A stretch of DNA of 10,529 nt from Candidatus Pullichristensenella stercoripullorum (GTDB lineage: Bacteria; Bacillota; Clostridia; Christensenellales; Aristaeellaceae), in NCBI GenBank assembly GCA_018712885.1, contig DVGE01000277.1, forward strand, positions 1 to 10,529. The letters run 5' to 3'. The translations under genes were made by a program, and so were the position numbers. Under the pieces are notes generated by a model. That model did not search any database. It was not told the DNA's origin and saw only the letters and a program-made list of their open reading frames with translations. Below are positions 1-6,171 of this stretch, in pieces. Within the stretch, counting starts at the first letter, position 1, and each line of letters starts with the position of its first letter.

Positions 1-513
1 TTCTCCGCTACGCTCTACGACGATCAGGGCTCCGTCGTCCATTCCGGCGGCGTGAACGGAAACAGCCTCAACATCGGCGCGTCCGCGCTTGAGCCCGGCC
101 GGGTCTATACCCTCGAGATCGTCGCCCAGCCCGCTTCCGGCGGCGAAGCCACTTCCTCCACCTTCTCCTTCCGCGTCGCCGCGCCGGTGACCGAAGCGCC
201 CACCGAGGCCCCGACCGAGGCCCCCGCGTCGGGCGCCATCGACCGCAATTCCGATCCGGCCAGCATCGAGGCCCTGCAGCAGAAGCTGTTCGAGCTGGGC
301 CTGTTCAGCGCGGACAACGCGCCGCAGCGCGGCACGTTTGACCAGCGCACGCTGGAGATCGTGCTGAGTTTCCAGCAGGCCTACAACGCCCAGAACCCCG
401 GCGCGCCGCTGATCGAGGTAGATCCCGCAAACCCTGACACTGTGATCGACGCCACCACGGTAGCGCTCATCATGAGCGCCGGCACGTCCGATCCCGAAGT
501 GCCGATGGGCTGA
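1..513 (+). CDS. C-terminal part of a secreted protein with a Pro/Thr/Glu linker and a peptidoglycan-binding-like domain (5' end outside window)
   Basis: The frame is open from base 1 and ends at TGA 511-513, giving 170 visible residues; the GTG at 52 is internal. Residues 1-60 look like the end of a beta-sandwich (fibronectin type III-like) domain, with alternating strands such as YTLEIVAQP. Residues 62-75 are a PTEAPTEAP linker typical of exported, wall-associated proteins. Residues 87-160 resemble a peptidoglycan-binding helical repeat (IEALQQKLFELGLF, then GTFDQRTLEIVLSFQQ), a fold that in other proteins anchors enzymes to the cell wall. No catalytic domain is visible, so the enzyme or sensor part, if any, lies upstream. 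It ends 26 bases before cinA with no terminator between them, so the two are probably co-transcribed. The export and wall role is inferred from composition. Confidence 0.85.
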   Translation, partial: FSATLYDDQGSVVHSGGVNGNSLNIGASALEPGRVYTLEIVAQPASGGEATSSTFSFRVAAPVTEAPTEAPTEAPASGAIDRNSDPASIEALQQKLFELGLFSADNAPQRGTFDQRTLEIVLSFQQAYNAQNPGAPLIEVDPANPDTVIDATTVALIMSAGTSDPEVPMG

Positions 514-539
514 ACGACATCCGCAGGAGGCGTACTTTC

Positions 540-1784
540 ATGATCGCAGAGATACTTTCCGTGGGCACCGAGCTTTTGATGGGGCAGATCGCCAACACCG
601 ACGCGCAGTACATCTCGCGGCGGCTGTCGGAGCTGGGCGTGACGCTCTACCGCCACACCACGGTGGGCGACAACCCCGCGCGCGTCAAGCAGGCGCTCTG
701 CGAGGCGCTGTCGCGTTCGGACATGGTCATCACCACCGGCGGCCTTGGGCCCACGGAGGACGATCTGACCAAGGAGATGGTGGGCGAGTTCTTCGGCCTG
801 CCCATGGAGCTGGACGAAAAGAGCCTTGAAGCCGTGCGCGCGCGCATGTGCCGCCTCGGCCGCGAGATGACGAAGAACAACAACAAGCAGGCCTATTTCC
901 CGCGCGGGGCCGTCATCATGCCCAACGAGTGCGGCACCGCGCCGGGCTGCATCGTCGAGCGCGACGGCAAGGCCGTGGCCGTGCTGCCCGGCCCGCCGCG
1001 CGAGATGAAGGACATGTTCGAGCGCCAGCTCGCGCCCTGGCTGCGCAAGCGCTCGGGCGAGCACATCGAATCGCGCTTTCTGCGCATTTTCGGCGTGGGC
1101 GAGTCCAAGACCGAAACGGTGCTGCTCGACCTCTTCCACGGCGACAACCCCACCCTCGCCCTCTACTGCGGCGCGGGCGAGGTGACGGCGCGCATCAGCG
1201 CCCGCGTGCCCCTGGGCGCGGACGCGAACGCTCTCATCGACCCCATGGAGGCGGAGATCCGCCGGCGGCTGGGAAACGCCGTCTACGCCGCCTACGGCCC
1301 CGGCGAGGAAGTCAGCCTGGCCTCGACGGTGTTAAAGATGCTCATGGCGCGCGGCGAGACCGTGACCACCGCCGAGAGCTGCACCGGCGGCATGCTCATC
1401 TCCCATCTCATCGACTGCCCCGGCGCCAGCGCCGCCGTACACGAGGGGCACGTGACCTATTCCAACGAAGCGAAAATGCGCGTGCTGGGCGTGCGCGCGG
1501 AGACGCTGGAGAAGCACGGCGCGGTGAGCGCCGAGTGCGCGCTGGAGATGGCCGAGGGCGCGCGGCGGGCGAGCGGCTCTGACTGGGCCATCGCCACCAC
1601 GGGCGTGGCCGGCCCCGACGGGGGCACCCCGGAAAAGCCGGTGGGCCTTGTATACGTGGGCATCGCCGGCCCCGACGGCGTGCGCGCCGAGCGCCTGATG
1701 CTGCGCGGCGACCGCGACTGGATCCGCACGCTGACCTGTCAAAACGCCCTCGACCTCCTCCGCTTACGGGCGACAGCCCGATAG
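540..1784 (+). CDS. cinA: CinA: competence/damage-inducible protein, nicotinamide-nucleotide amidohydrolase family
   Basis: A 414-residue protein, the usual length of two-domain CinA. Residues 1-170 are a MoaB/Mog-like molybdopterin-binding fold with the family motif TTGGLGPTEDDLT (65-77) and LPGPPREM (149-156). A middle linker domain follows (about 175-250). Residues 255-412 are the CinA amidase domain with AESCTGG (278-284) and GVAGPDGGTPEKPVGLVY (355-372). Family members hydrolyse NMN to nicotinate mononucleotide (pyridine nucleotide salvage); the N-terminal domain has ADP-ribose pyrophosphatase activity in studied homologues. The cytosolic location is inferred from the family. The start is ATG 540, with AGGAGG at 525-530 and 9-base spacing. 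One oddity is residues 301-308 (HEGHVTYS), where homologues usually have GGVVTYS. The TAG stop (1782-1784) lies inside the first palindrome of the downstream repeat, so the last residues (ATAR) may be set by repeat insertion. Confidence 0.97.
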   Translation: MIAEILSVGTELLMGQIANTDAQYISRRLSELGVTLYRHTTVGDNPARVKQALCEALSRSDMVITTGGLGPTEDDLTKEMVGEFFGLPMELDEKSLEAVRARMCRLGREMTKNNNKQAYFPRGAVIMPNECGTAPGCIVERDGKAVAVLPGPPREMKDMFERQLAPWLRKRSGEHIESRFLRIFGVGESKTETVLLDLFHGDNPTLALYCGAGEVTARISARVPLGADANALIDPMEAEIRRRLGNAVYAAYGPGEEVSLASTVLKMLMARGETVTTAESCTGGMLISHLIDCPGASAAVHEGHVTYSNEAKMRVLGVRAETLEKHGAVSAECALEMAEGARRASGSDWAIATTGVAGPDGGTPEKPVGLVYVGIAGPDGVRAERLMLRGDRDWIRTLTCQNALDLLRLRATAR

Positions 1785-1837
1785 TATCGGGAGCCAGTGC
1801 CCGACAGTGTCGGGAGCCAGCGCCCGACAGTGTCGGG
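1777..1837 (-). repeat. Three tandem 23-bp units, each a 15-bp palindrome (hairpin C type)
   Basis: The palindromes lie at 1777-1791 (CCCGATAGTATCGGG), 1800-1814 and 1823-1837 (both CCCGACAGTGTCGGG), exactly 23 bases apart and joined by GAGCCAGYG. Unit 1 differs from units 2 and 3 by a paired change (T-A for C-G), so the 7-bp stem stays perfect. The first unit contains the cinA stop codon. A second possible hairpin, CGGGC-GACA-GCCCG (1767-1780), overlaps the first palindrome and would exclude it. These are the C hairpins of repeat copy 1. Confidence 0.9.
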
Positions 1838-1999
1838 AGCCAGCGCCTTCGGCTCCGGGTCGACGCACCCAAGCCCCACGAGCGGGGGGCTTGGGTGCTG
1901 CGTTTTGGTTCGATTGGGGCAGTAGTAGGAATAGACGGCGGCAGCCCCACGAGCAGGGGCCTGCCGCCTGCGGCGTTTTGGGGGATGGGGAGACGGGGG
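1777..1999 (-). repeat. Multi-hairpin intergenic repeat, copy 1 (inverted; order C-C-C-B-A on the plus strand)
   Basis: After the three C palindromes comes hairpin B: a perfect 13-bp stem, 1865-1877 with 1886-1898, and an 8-base loop ACGAGCGG. A 38-base spacer follows, then hairpin A (stem 1937-1948 with 1956-1968, one bulged C at 1960, loop ACGAGCA). The purine-rich flank to 1999 (TTTTGGGGG and so on) matches, in reverse complement, the flanks beyond hairpin A in copies 2 and 3. In the cinA transcript each large hairpin is followed by a short U run (GCGUUUU at 1900-1906 and again after 1972), so the copy may act as the cinA terminator. No protein-coding potential is credible here; open frames arise in several phases from the GC-rich repeat. 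Confidence 0.85.
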
Positions 2000-2482
2000 A
2001 AATGTAGGCCGTCCCCCAAAAGGGATACCCAAGGGACTGGTCCCTTGGGCGGGTGCGGGCAGAGCCCGCCGTTCTCCCCGCGGGATGGCGGGGGAATATG
2101 GCGGTCGCGGGAAGGGCTGCAAGACGGTCTTCGCCGCGAGCGGCGAAGCGGGGAAAGGGCGCGTTTTCACCCATAAGGCAACGTGCTTGGCGTAGGACGT
2201 GTATATCCATCCCTTGCCGACTACGCTCCCCCGTCCTCCCGGCGCGCCTGCCAACCCTTCCTGAAAGGCAGACCGCCCCGCAACGCGCTTTTCCCCGTAG
2301 ACCCGCCAAAATCAGGCGCGCCACACAGCAGCGCCTTTGCCCCACCGGGGCAAACAGCGTCGCCCCCGCACCCAGCAGCGTCCCTTGCCCCATCGGGGCA
2401 AGGCAGCGTCGCCCCACGCGCGCAGTTCCGACCCGTCATCATTCCTCCACCTCCGCCGCAAGCGCAAGACCGGCGCTGCTAT
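2000..2482. other. Non-coding stretch between two inverted repeat copies, rich in hairpins
   Basis: No ORF here has a ribosome site or recognisable protein sequence. It holds several hairpins: GGGGGA/TCCCCC (1995-2000 with 2012-2017); a near-perfect palindrome with 10-bp arms, CCCAAGGGAC 2028-2037 with GTCCCTTGGG 2040-2049; GCGGGC-AGA-GCCCGC (2055-2069); CTTCGCCGC-GA-GCGGCGAAG (2129-2148); and the pair of TTGCCCC hairpins at 2326-2415. The remainder is GC-rich with no feature I can name. Because it is bracketed by inverted copies 1 and 2, it could be the interior of a foldback-type element. Confidence 0.6.
2326..2415. repeat. Two direct copies of a 41-43 bp hairpin unit
   Basis: Unit 1 (2326-2366) and unit 2 (2373-2415) both read CAGCAGCG, then a hairpin, then CAGCGTCGCCCC. 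The hairpins are TTTGCCCC-acc-GGGGCAAA (2336-2354) and CCTTGCCCC-atc-GGGGCAAGG (2383-2403). A stem pair changes from T-A to C-G between them, so pairing is kept. They share no obvious sequence with hairpins A, B and C. Confidence 0.75.
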
Positions 2483-2719
2483 CCCCCCACCTCCCCGTTC
2501 CCCAACGCCGCAGGCGGCGGGCCCCTGCTCGTGGGCCCGCCGCCGTCTGCGCCCTCCATCGCCCCGCAAGAAACGCAAAGAAGCGCCCATGCCCCCTGCT
2601 CGTGGGGCATGGGCGCGTCAAATCCGGGCCGAAGGCTACTGGCCGCCGGCACTGCCGGCCTCGTGGGGCTTGGGCGCGTCGATTTCGAGCCAAAGGCGCT
2701 GGCCGCCGGCACCGCCGGC
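2483..2719 (+). repeat. Multi-hairpin intergenic repeat, copy 2 (direct order A-B-C-C)
   Basis: Hairpin A is a perfect 12-bp stem (2513-2524 with 2533-2544, loop CTGCTCGT). A 38-base spacer is followed by hairpin B (perfect 13-bp stem, 2583-2595 with 2604-2616, loop again CTGCTCGT). Hairpin C is at 2645-2659 (GCCGGCACTGCCGGC). A partial second unit starting with the 3' half of B (2661-2680) leads to another C at 2705-2719, a period of 60. The C-rich flank 2483-2512 matches the reverse complement of the flank of copy 1. It ends about 75 bases before the DUF378 start. Confidence 0.85.
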
Positions 2720-2749
2720 TGGAATATTTTCGCGGCGCGCGGATATACT
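2720..2749 (+). promoter_or_regulatory. Possible sigma-A promoter for the DUF378 gene
   Basis: A good -10 TATACT (2744-2749) lies 44 bases before the start codon. The only -35 at 18-base spacing is a weak TGGAAT (2720-2725), which begins right where repeat copy 2 ends. The AT-rich patch in an otherwise GC-rich gap supports a promoter, but the -35 match is only three of six. Confidence 0.4.
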
Positions 2750-2793
2750 ACTCCCATCACGCCGGTGCGCCGGCGGAAAAGGAGTGGTAAACA

Positions 2794-3003
2794 ATGCTGG
2801 ATCGTACTTCGCTGGTCATCACCATCCTCGGCGCCATCAACTGGCTGCTGGTGGGGCTGTTCCAATTCGACCTGGTGGCCTACATCTGCGGCGGTCAGGC
2901 CGCGGTGGTCAGCCGCGTGATCTACACCATCGTCGGCATCGCCGGACTGTGGTGCATCTCGCTGCTCTTCCGCGAGCGTCATAACGTCCGCGAGGGCGAA
3001 TGA
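2794..3003 (+). CDS. DUF378 family small membrane protein
   Basis: A 69-residue protein with two hydrophobic helices (about residues 6-29 and 38-59) and a charged C-terminal tail (FRERHNVREGE), which suggests a small inner-membrane hairpin protein. The stretch LGAINWLLVGLFQFDLV (12-28) is the signature of DUF378/YuzA-type proteins, whose function is unknown. The start ATG 2794 has AAAAGGAG (2777-2784) with 9-base spacing. It seems to be a single-gene unit: a weak promoter precedes it and a strong terminator follows 18 bases after the stop. Nothing in the neighbours indicates a role. Confidence 0.92.
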   Translation: MLDRTSLVITILGAINWLLVGLFQFDLVAYICGGQAAVVSRVIYTIVGIAGLWCISLLFRERHNVREGE

Positions 3004-3020
3004 GCCGTTCGCACGCCGCG

Positions 3021-3056
3021 CGCTTCCGGGACGATGTCCGCCGGAAGCGTTTTTTT
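3021..3056 (+). terminator. Rho-independent terminator after the DUF378 gene
   Basis: A perfect 9-bp stem CGCTTCCGG (3021-3029) with CCGGAAGCG (3041-3049) is followed at once by seven T (3050-3056). The 11-base loop contains a possible extra GGAC/GTCC pairing. Confidence 0.95.
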
Positions 3057-3149
3057 GCGCGTACCGCCCCGGGGCGTGAACTTTTTGCGCCCGGGAAACG
3101 TCCAAAAAGCGACGGGGAAACGAAAATATCTTGCGCCGCCTCGCGCGCG

Positions 3150-3178
3150 TTTACAAATGGCGCGCAATGTGCTAAAAT
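3150..3178 (+). promoter_or_regulatory. Sigma-A promoter for the SH3 protein gene
   Basis: TTTACA (3150-3155), 17-base spacer, TAAAAT (3173-3178), with an extended -10 TG at 3170-3171. The predicted transcript begins near 3185, giving a short leader of about 15 bases before ATG 3201. This also rules out any earlier start codon in the same frame. Confidence 0.85.
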
Positions 3179-3200
3179 ATTGTTGTGGGGGTGTACACAC

Positions 3201-3698
3201 ATGGGCGAGAGAAAGTTTTTGCGCACGTTCATCTGCCTGACGCTGATGCTGTCCATCCTGCTGGGCACGTTTGGCGCGCAGGCCGCCGAGCGCACGGTGA
3301 CCATTCTGGAACTGACCAACGATTTTGTCTACATACGCTCCAGCACGGGCGAAAACAGCCAGATCATCGGCACGCTGCGCAAGGGCACGCGCATGTTCTA
3401 CCGCGGCCGCAGCGGGAGCATGGCCTATGTGTGCACGTCGAACGGCACGAAGGGCTATGTCTACGCCGGCTATCTGGAGAAAGTGGGCGAGGCGCGCATC
3501 GGCAACATCTACTACGTGCAGAGCTCGTCTCTGGCCGTGTACCGCTCCGCCAGCACCAGCTCCGGGCGTTCGACCACGCTTTCGCACAACTACTACGTGC
3601 TGCTCACCGACGCCAATGGCCGCTGGGGAAAGATCCGCTCCCTCAACGGCGGCCAGGGCTACGTATTGCTCAGCGGCCTCAAGCGCGCGTCCGTATAA
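3201..3698 (+). CDS. Secreted protein with two bacterial SH3 domains
   Basis: A 165-residue protein. Residues 1-29 form a signal peptide: basic start (MGERKFLR), hydrophobic core, and AQAA before the likely cleavage at 28-29. Two SH3b-like domains follow, about residues 31-96 (VYIRSSTGENSQIIGTLRKG, then GYVYAGYLEKV) and 100-163 (LAVYRSAS, then WGKIRSLNGGQGYVLLSGL). Bacterial SH3 domains often bind cell-wall peptides; no enzymatic domain is attached, so this is probably a wall-binding or adaptor protein outside the membrane. The start at ATG 3201 is chosen because the longer frame from 3000 would run through the upstream terminator and promoter. The ribosome site is only a G-rich GTGGGGGTG about 8 bases upstream. 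It stands as a single gene, with its own promoter and terminator. Confidence 0.93.
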   Translation: MGERKFLRTFICLTLMLSILLGTFGAQAAERTVTILELTNDFVYIRSSTGENSQIIGTLRKGTRMFYRGRSGSMAYVCTSNGTKGYVYAGYLEKVGEARIGNIYYVQSSSLAVYRSASTSSGRSTTLSHNYYVLLTDANGRWGKIRSLNGGQGYVLLSGLKRASV

Positions 3699-3703
3699 CG
3701 GAC

Positions 3704-3739
3704 AAAAAACAGCGTCTCTGCGCGAGGCGCTGTTTTTTT
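3704..3739. terminator. Bidirectional terminator between convergent genes
   Basis: AAAAAA (3704-3709) is followed by the stem CAGCGTCTC (3710-3718) with GAGGCGCTG (3724-3732, one T-G pair), then seven T (3733-3739). The A run and T run on either side let it act for both the plus-strand SH3 gene and the minus-strand ZIP gene. Confidence 0.9.
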
Positions 3740-3758
3740 GCGCGCGAGGCCCCCGCCC

Positions 3759-4559
3759 CTACAAAAACAGCAGCAGGCTCACCGCCATCACCGCCATGCC
3801 GGAGATGAGGCCGTAGATGGAGAGGTGATGCTCGCCGTATTCGCGGGCGGCGGGGAGCAATTCGTCGAAGGAGATAAAGACCATGATGCCGGCCACGGCC
3901 GCGAAGATGACGCCGAACACCGCGTCGTTCATCAGCGGCAAAAGCAGCAGATAGCCCACCAGCGCCCCCAGCGGCTCGGCAAGGCCCGAGAGGAAGGAAT
4001 AGCAAAACGCCTTGCGCCGCGAGCCGGTGGCCTGATAGATGGGCACGGACACGGCGATGCCCTCGGGGATGTTGTGGATGGCGATGGCCGCGACGATGGG
4101 AACGGCCACGTTCGGCTCCTGCAGGGCGGAAACGAATGTCGCCAGCCCCTCGGGAAAATTGTGTACGGCGATGGCCAGCGCCGTGAGCACGCCCATGCGC
4201 ATCAATTTCTGCGGCCGGGGCGCGTCTTCGCGCTCGCTCTCCACCAGCCGCGCCTCGTGGGGGTTCTCCTCGGCGGGGATGAGCTTGTCGATGACGGCGA
4301 TGAGCAGCATGCCGCCGAAAAAGGCGGCCACCGTCGCCCAGGCCCCGCCGCGCGCGCCCAGCTCCGCCGCCAGCGCTTCGCGCGCCGTGGCGAGTATCTC
4401 CACCATGGACACATAGATCATCACCCCGGCGGAAAAGCCGAGGCTCACCGAGAGAAAGCGCCGGCTGGTGCGCCTGGCCAACAGGGCGATGAGGCTGCCG
4501 ACGCCGGTGCTGAGGCCGGCAATGAGCGTGAGGCCAAAGGCCAACAGGACATCGTGCAT
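3759..4559 (-). CDS. zupT: ZIP family metal transporter, ZupT-like
   Basis: A 266-residue integral membrane protein with about eight hydrophobic helices, the size of bacterial ZupT. The two metal-binding signatures are present: HNFPEG at 133-138 and HNIPEG at 162-167. [10 protein letters not shown] (191-200) and [15 protein letters not shown] (231-245) are also typical. Family members import zinc and other divalent cations such as iron, manganese or cobalt across the cytoplasmic membrane; the preferred metal cannot be read from sequence. The cytoplasmic loop at 95-118 is acidic. The start ATG 4559 is chosen over an in-frame ATG 96 bases upstream because AAAGGGG (4565-4571) lies 5 bases away, and the upstream extension is not hydrophobic. 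It is a single-gene unit ending at the bidirectional terminator. No Zur or Fur box is evident. Confidence 0.95.
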   Translation of the reverse strand: MHDVLLAFGLTLIAGLSTGVGSLIALLARRTSRRFLSVSLGFSAGVMIYVSMVEILATAREALAAELGARGGAWATVAAFFGGMLLIAVIDKLIPAEENPHEARLVESEREDAPRPQKLMRMGVLTALAIAVHNFPEGLATFVSALQEPNVAVPIVAAIAIHNIPEGIAVSVPIYQATGSRRKAFCYSFLSGLAEPLGALVGYLLLLPLMNDAVFGVIFAAVAGIMVFISFDELLPAAREYGEHHLSIYGLISGMAVMAVSLLLFL

Positions 4560-4750
4560 AAAAGCCCCTTTCTCCGCCGTCCCGCGGCGGTCAGGATGCT
4601 GACAAAGCGGGCGATTCGTCAGAGCGTTGAAAAAGCCTTCAAGCCAAGGAAGCAAAGATCGCTCCCGATGTTTGGATATATCCGGACGCTCTTTGCGGCC
4701 GCAGGCTTTGTCTGCGCTCTGGGGCGCGGCCGCGATGACCGCGCTTTCTT

Positions 4751-4779
4751 ATGATATACACACAACCCCGGATGGCGAA
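4751..4779 (-). promoter_or_regulatory. Weak candidate promoter for the ZIP gene
   Basis: On the minus strand, TTCGCC (4774-4779), 17-base spacer, TATCAT (4751-4756). The -10 matches at five positions and the -35 at three. If used, it would make a leader of about 185 bases. Confidence 0.3.
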
Positions 4780-4871
4780 ACAGCCCCCGACAGCGTCCCA
4801 TTCGCCAACGCACGCTCGATGCGCGCTCCTGGAGGCGCCAACTCGATCGATGCGCCCGGCCCGGAAGGAAT

Positions 4872-4915
4872 ACCGACGCCCGCGGAGGGCGCGTGCCGGC
4901 TCTGCGGGCGTCGGT
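4872..4915 (-). terminator. Long inverted repeat, possible terminator of the sugar operon
   Basis: A perfect 12-bp stem, ACCGACGCCCGC (4872-4883) with GCGGGCGTCGGT (4904-4915), and a 20-base loop. It lies about 120 bases after the stop of the minus-strand dehydrogenase. In that direction it is followed by the moderately U-rich AUUCCUUCC, not a clean U run, so termination is uncertain. Confidence 0.4.
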
Positions 4916-5035
4916 CGTTGCCCTGTTCGGCGGCGAGAGCGGCAAAACAGTGGCGCGACGTTTGCGGCAAGGATCGCGGCGGATGTTTTTGCGCCGCCGG
5001 CCCCTGCCGCATGTTTTGGCCTTTCGGCGGCCAGA

Positions 5036-6154
5036 TCAGACTTCGACCCACTTCGAGCCGCCCGCAGCGCTCTCCACTACGGCCCGGATGAAGCGCACGC
5101 CGCTTACGCCGTCCTCGACGCGGGGGTAATCGTAAATATTCGCGTCGCCGCCGTTTTTCAGAGCGACGAGCGCGGAGACGTAATTGCGGTAGATGTTGGC
5201 AAAGGCCGTGACCAGCCCCTCGGGGTGACCGCCGGGCAGTCGGCCCTGCGCGGCGGCCTTTTCCCGGATGCAGCCGGTGCCACGGGCGAGCAGCTGGGTG
5301 GCGCCGTCCACGGGTGTGTAGCGCAGATGCTCGGGGTCTTCCTGCACCCATTCCAGCGCGCCCTTGTCGCCGTAGACGCGCACAGCCAGGCCGTTGTAGT
5401 GGCCCGCCGCCACCTGCGAGCACCAGTAGGCGCCGTTGACGCCGTTTTCGTACTCGACGATGATGTTGGCGTTGAGGTCGAGCGCCTTGCCATACTTGTT
5501 GGTAGTGGCGAGCAGGCGCTTGATCTTCAGGCCGGTGACGTAGTGGACGTAGTTTTCGATGTGGGTGCCGATGTCGCCCACGCAGTTGGCCGCGCCGGAG
5601 ATGGCGGGGTCGGTGCGCCAGACGGCGATGTTGGTCTGCGTGTTGTTGCCGGTGGCCAGTTCGCCCAAGAGCCAATCCTGCGCGTACTCGGCGTTGACGG
5701 AGACGACCTTGCCGATCTTGCCCTCGGCGATCATTTCCTTCATCACCTTGGACATCACATAGCCGGTGTAGGTGTAGGTGACGCCAAAGAGCAGGCCCTT
5801 TTCGCGGCTGAGCTTTGCAAGTTCCTCCGCCTGCTCCACGGTAAAGCAGAGCGGCTTTTCGCACACCACGTGGATGCCGGCTTCCAGAAACGCCTTGCAG
5901 ACGGCGTAGTGGGTGTTGTTGGGGGTGACGACGCTGACAAAGTCGATGCCGTCCTCGCGCGCGGCCTCGGCTTTGGCCATTTCCGCATAGTTGGCGTAGA
6001 CGCGCGCGGGGTCGAGGCCGTATTCCACGCCCACCTCGGCGTTGCGGTCGGCGTGGGAGCTGAAGCAGCCCGCCACCAGCTCCACACGGTTGTCGAACTT
6101 CAGGGCCTTGCGGTGCACTTCGCCGATGAGGGCCTTCATGCCGCCGCCGACCAT
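5036..6154 (-). CDS. Gfo/Idh/MocA family NAD(P)-dependent oxidoreductase, apparently short at its N-terminus
   Basis: A 372-residue sugar or sugar-derivative dehydrogenase. The Rossmann domain covers about residues 1-122 with GGG (3-5), SVVTPNN (74-80) and the family motif CEKP (98-101). The C-terminal substrate domain has GDIGTH (193-198); the D and H are the expected catalytic pair. Family members oxidise a hydroxyl on a sugar, inositol or related compound with NAD(P). The SD AGGAGGG (6167-6173) overlaps the stop codon of the epimerase upstream, so the two are one operon. Oddity: homologues start with about four to seven residues before MVGGG that form the first beta strand. Here ATG 6154 starts directly at MVGGG, 12 bases from the SD, and a stop codon precedes it in frame. 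ATG 6159 has the ideal 7-base spacing but is out of frame. A small deletion or sequence error is likely. Substrate unknown. Confidence 0.9.
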   Translation of the reverse strand: MVGGGMKALIGEVHRKALKFDNRVELVAGCFSSHADRNAEVGVEYGLDPARVYANYAEMAKAEAAREDGIDFVSVVTPNNTHYAVCKAFLEAGIHVVCEKPLCFTVEQAEELAKLSREKGLLFGVTYTYTGYVMSKVMKEMIAEGKIGKVVSVNAEYAQDWLLGELATGNNTQTNIAVWRTDPAISGAANCVGDIGTHIENYVHYVTGLKIKRLLATTNKYGKALDLNANIIVEYENGVNGAYWCSQVAAGHYNGLAVRVYGDKGALEWVQEDPEHLRYTPVDGATQLLARGTGCIREKAAAQGRLPGGHPEGLVTAFANIYRNYVSALVALKNGGDANIYDYPRVEDGVSGVRFIRAVVESAAGGSKWVEV

Positions 6155-6171
6155 GCCATATCATTTCCCTC

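Larger units (their letters stand above)
4560..5035. other. Gap without a convincing gene: leader of the ZIP gene and 3' flank of the dehydrogenase gene
   Basis: ORFs across this stretch have low-complexity translations and no ribosome site. Next to the ZIP ribosome site are two adjacent hairpins, CCGCCG/CGGCGG (4574-4579 with 4585-4590) and GTCAG-GATG-CTGAC (4590-4603). A short palindrome GGATATATCC is at 4674-4683. No known riboswitch is recognised. A possible promoter and a long inverted repeat are listed separately. Confidence 0.6.

Noticed and set aside
1777..1845. CRISPR array from the 23-bp tandem units
   Set aside because: The units are contiguous palindromes with no unique spacers of 30 or so bases, and no cas genes are near.
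1979..1999. G-quadruplex in the G-rich flank of copy 1
   Set aside because: Only three close G runs are present; a fourth is about 20 bases away, so the motif is incomplete.
2053..2790. Long open frames on both strands across 1764-2790 and around 7240-7680, encoding peptides such as LGRVYFEPTALAAGTAG
   Set aside because: They lie in repeat copies, occur in several frames at once, have no ribosome sites, and their sequence simply translates the hairpins. GC-rich repeats keep frames open by chance.
3000..3200. Earlier start for the SH3 protein, overlapping the DUF378 stop
   Set aside because: The extension would translate a strong terminator and the promoter, and would bury the signal peptide.
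3738..4754. 338-codon plus-strand frame across the ZIP transporter gene
   Set aside because: Antisense shadow, rich in H, D, G and R; the minus strand has the ZIP signatures.
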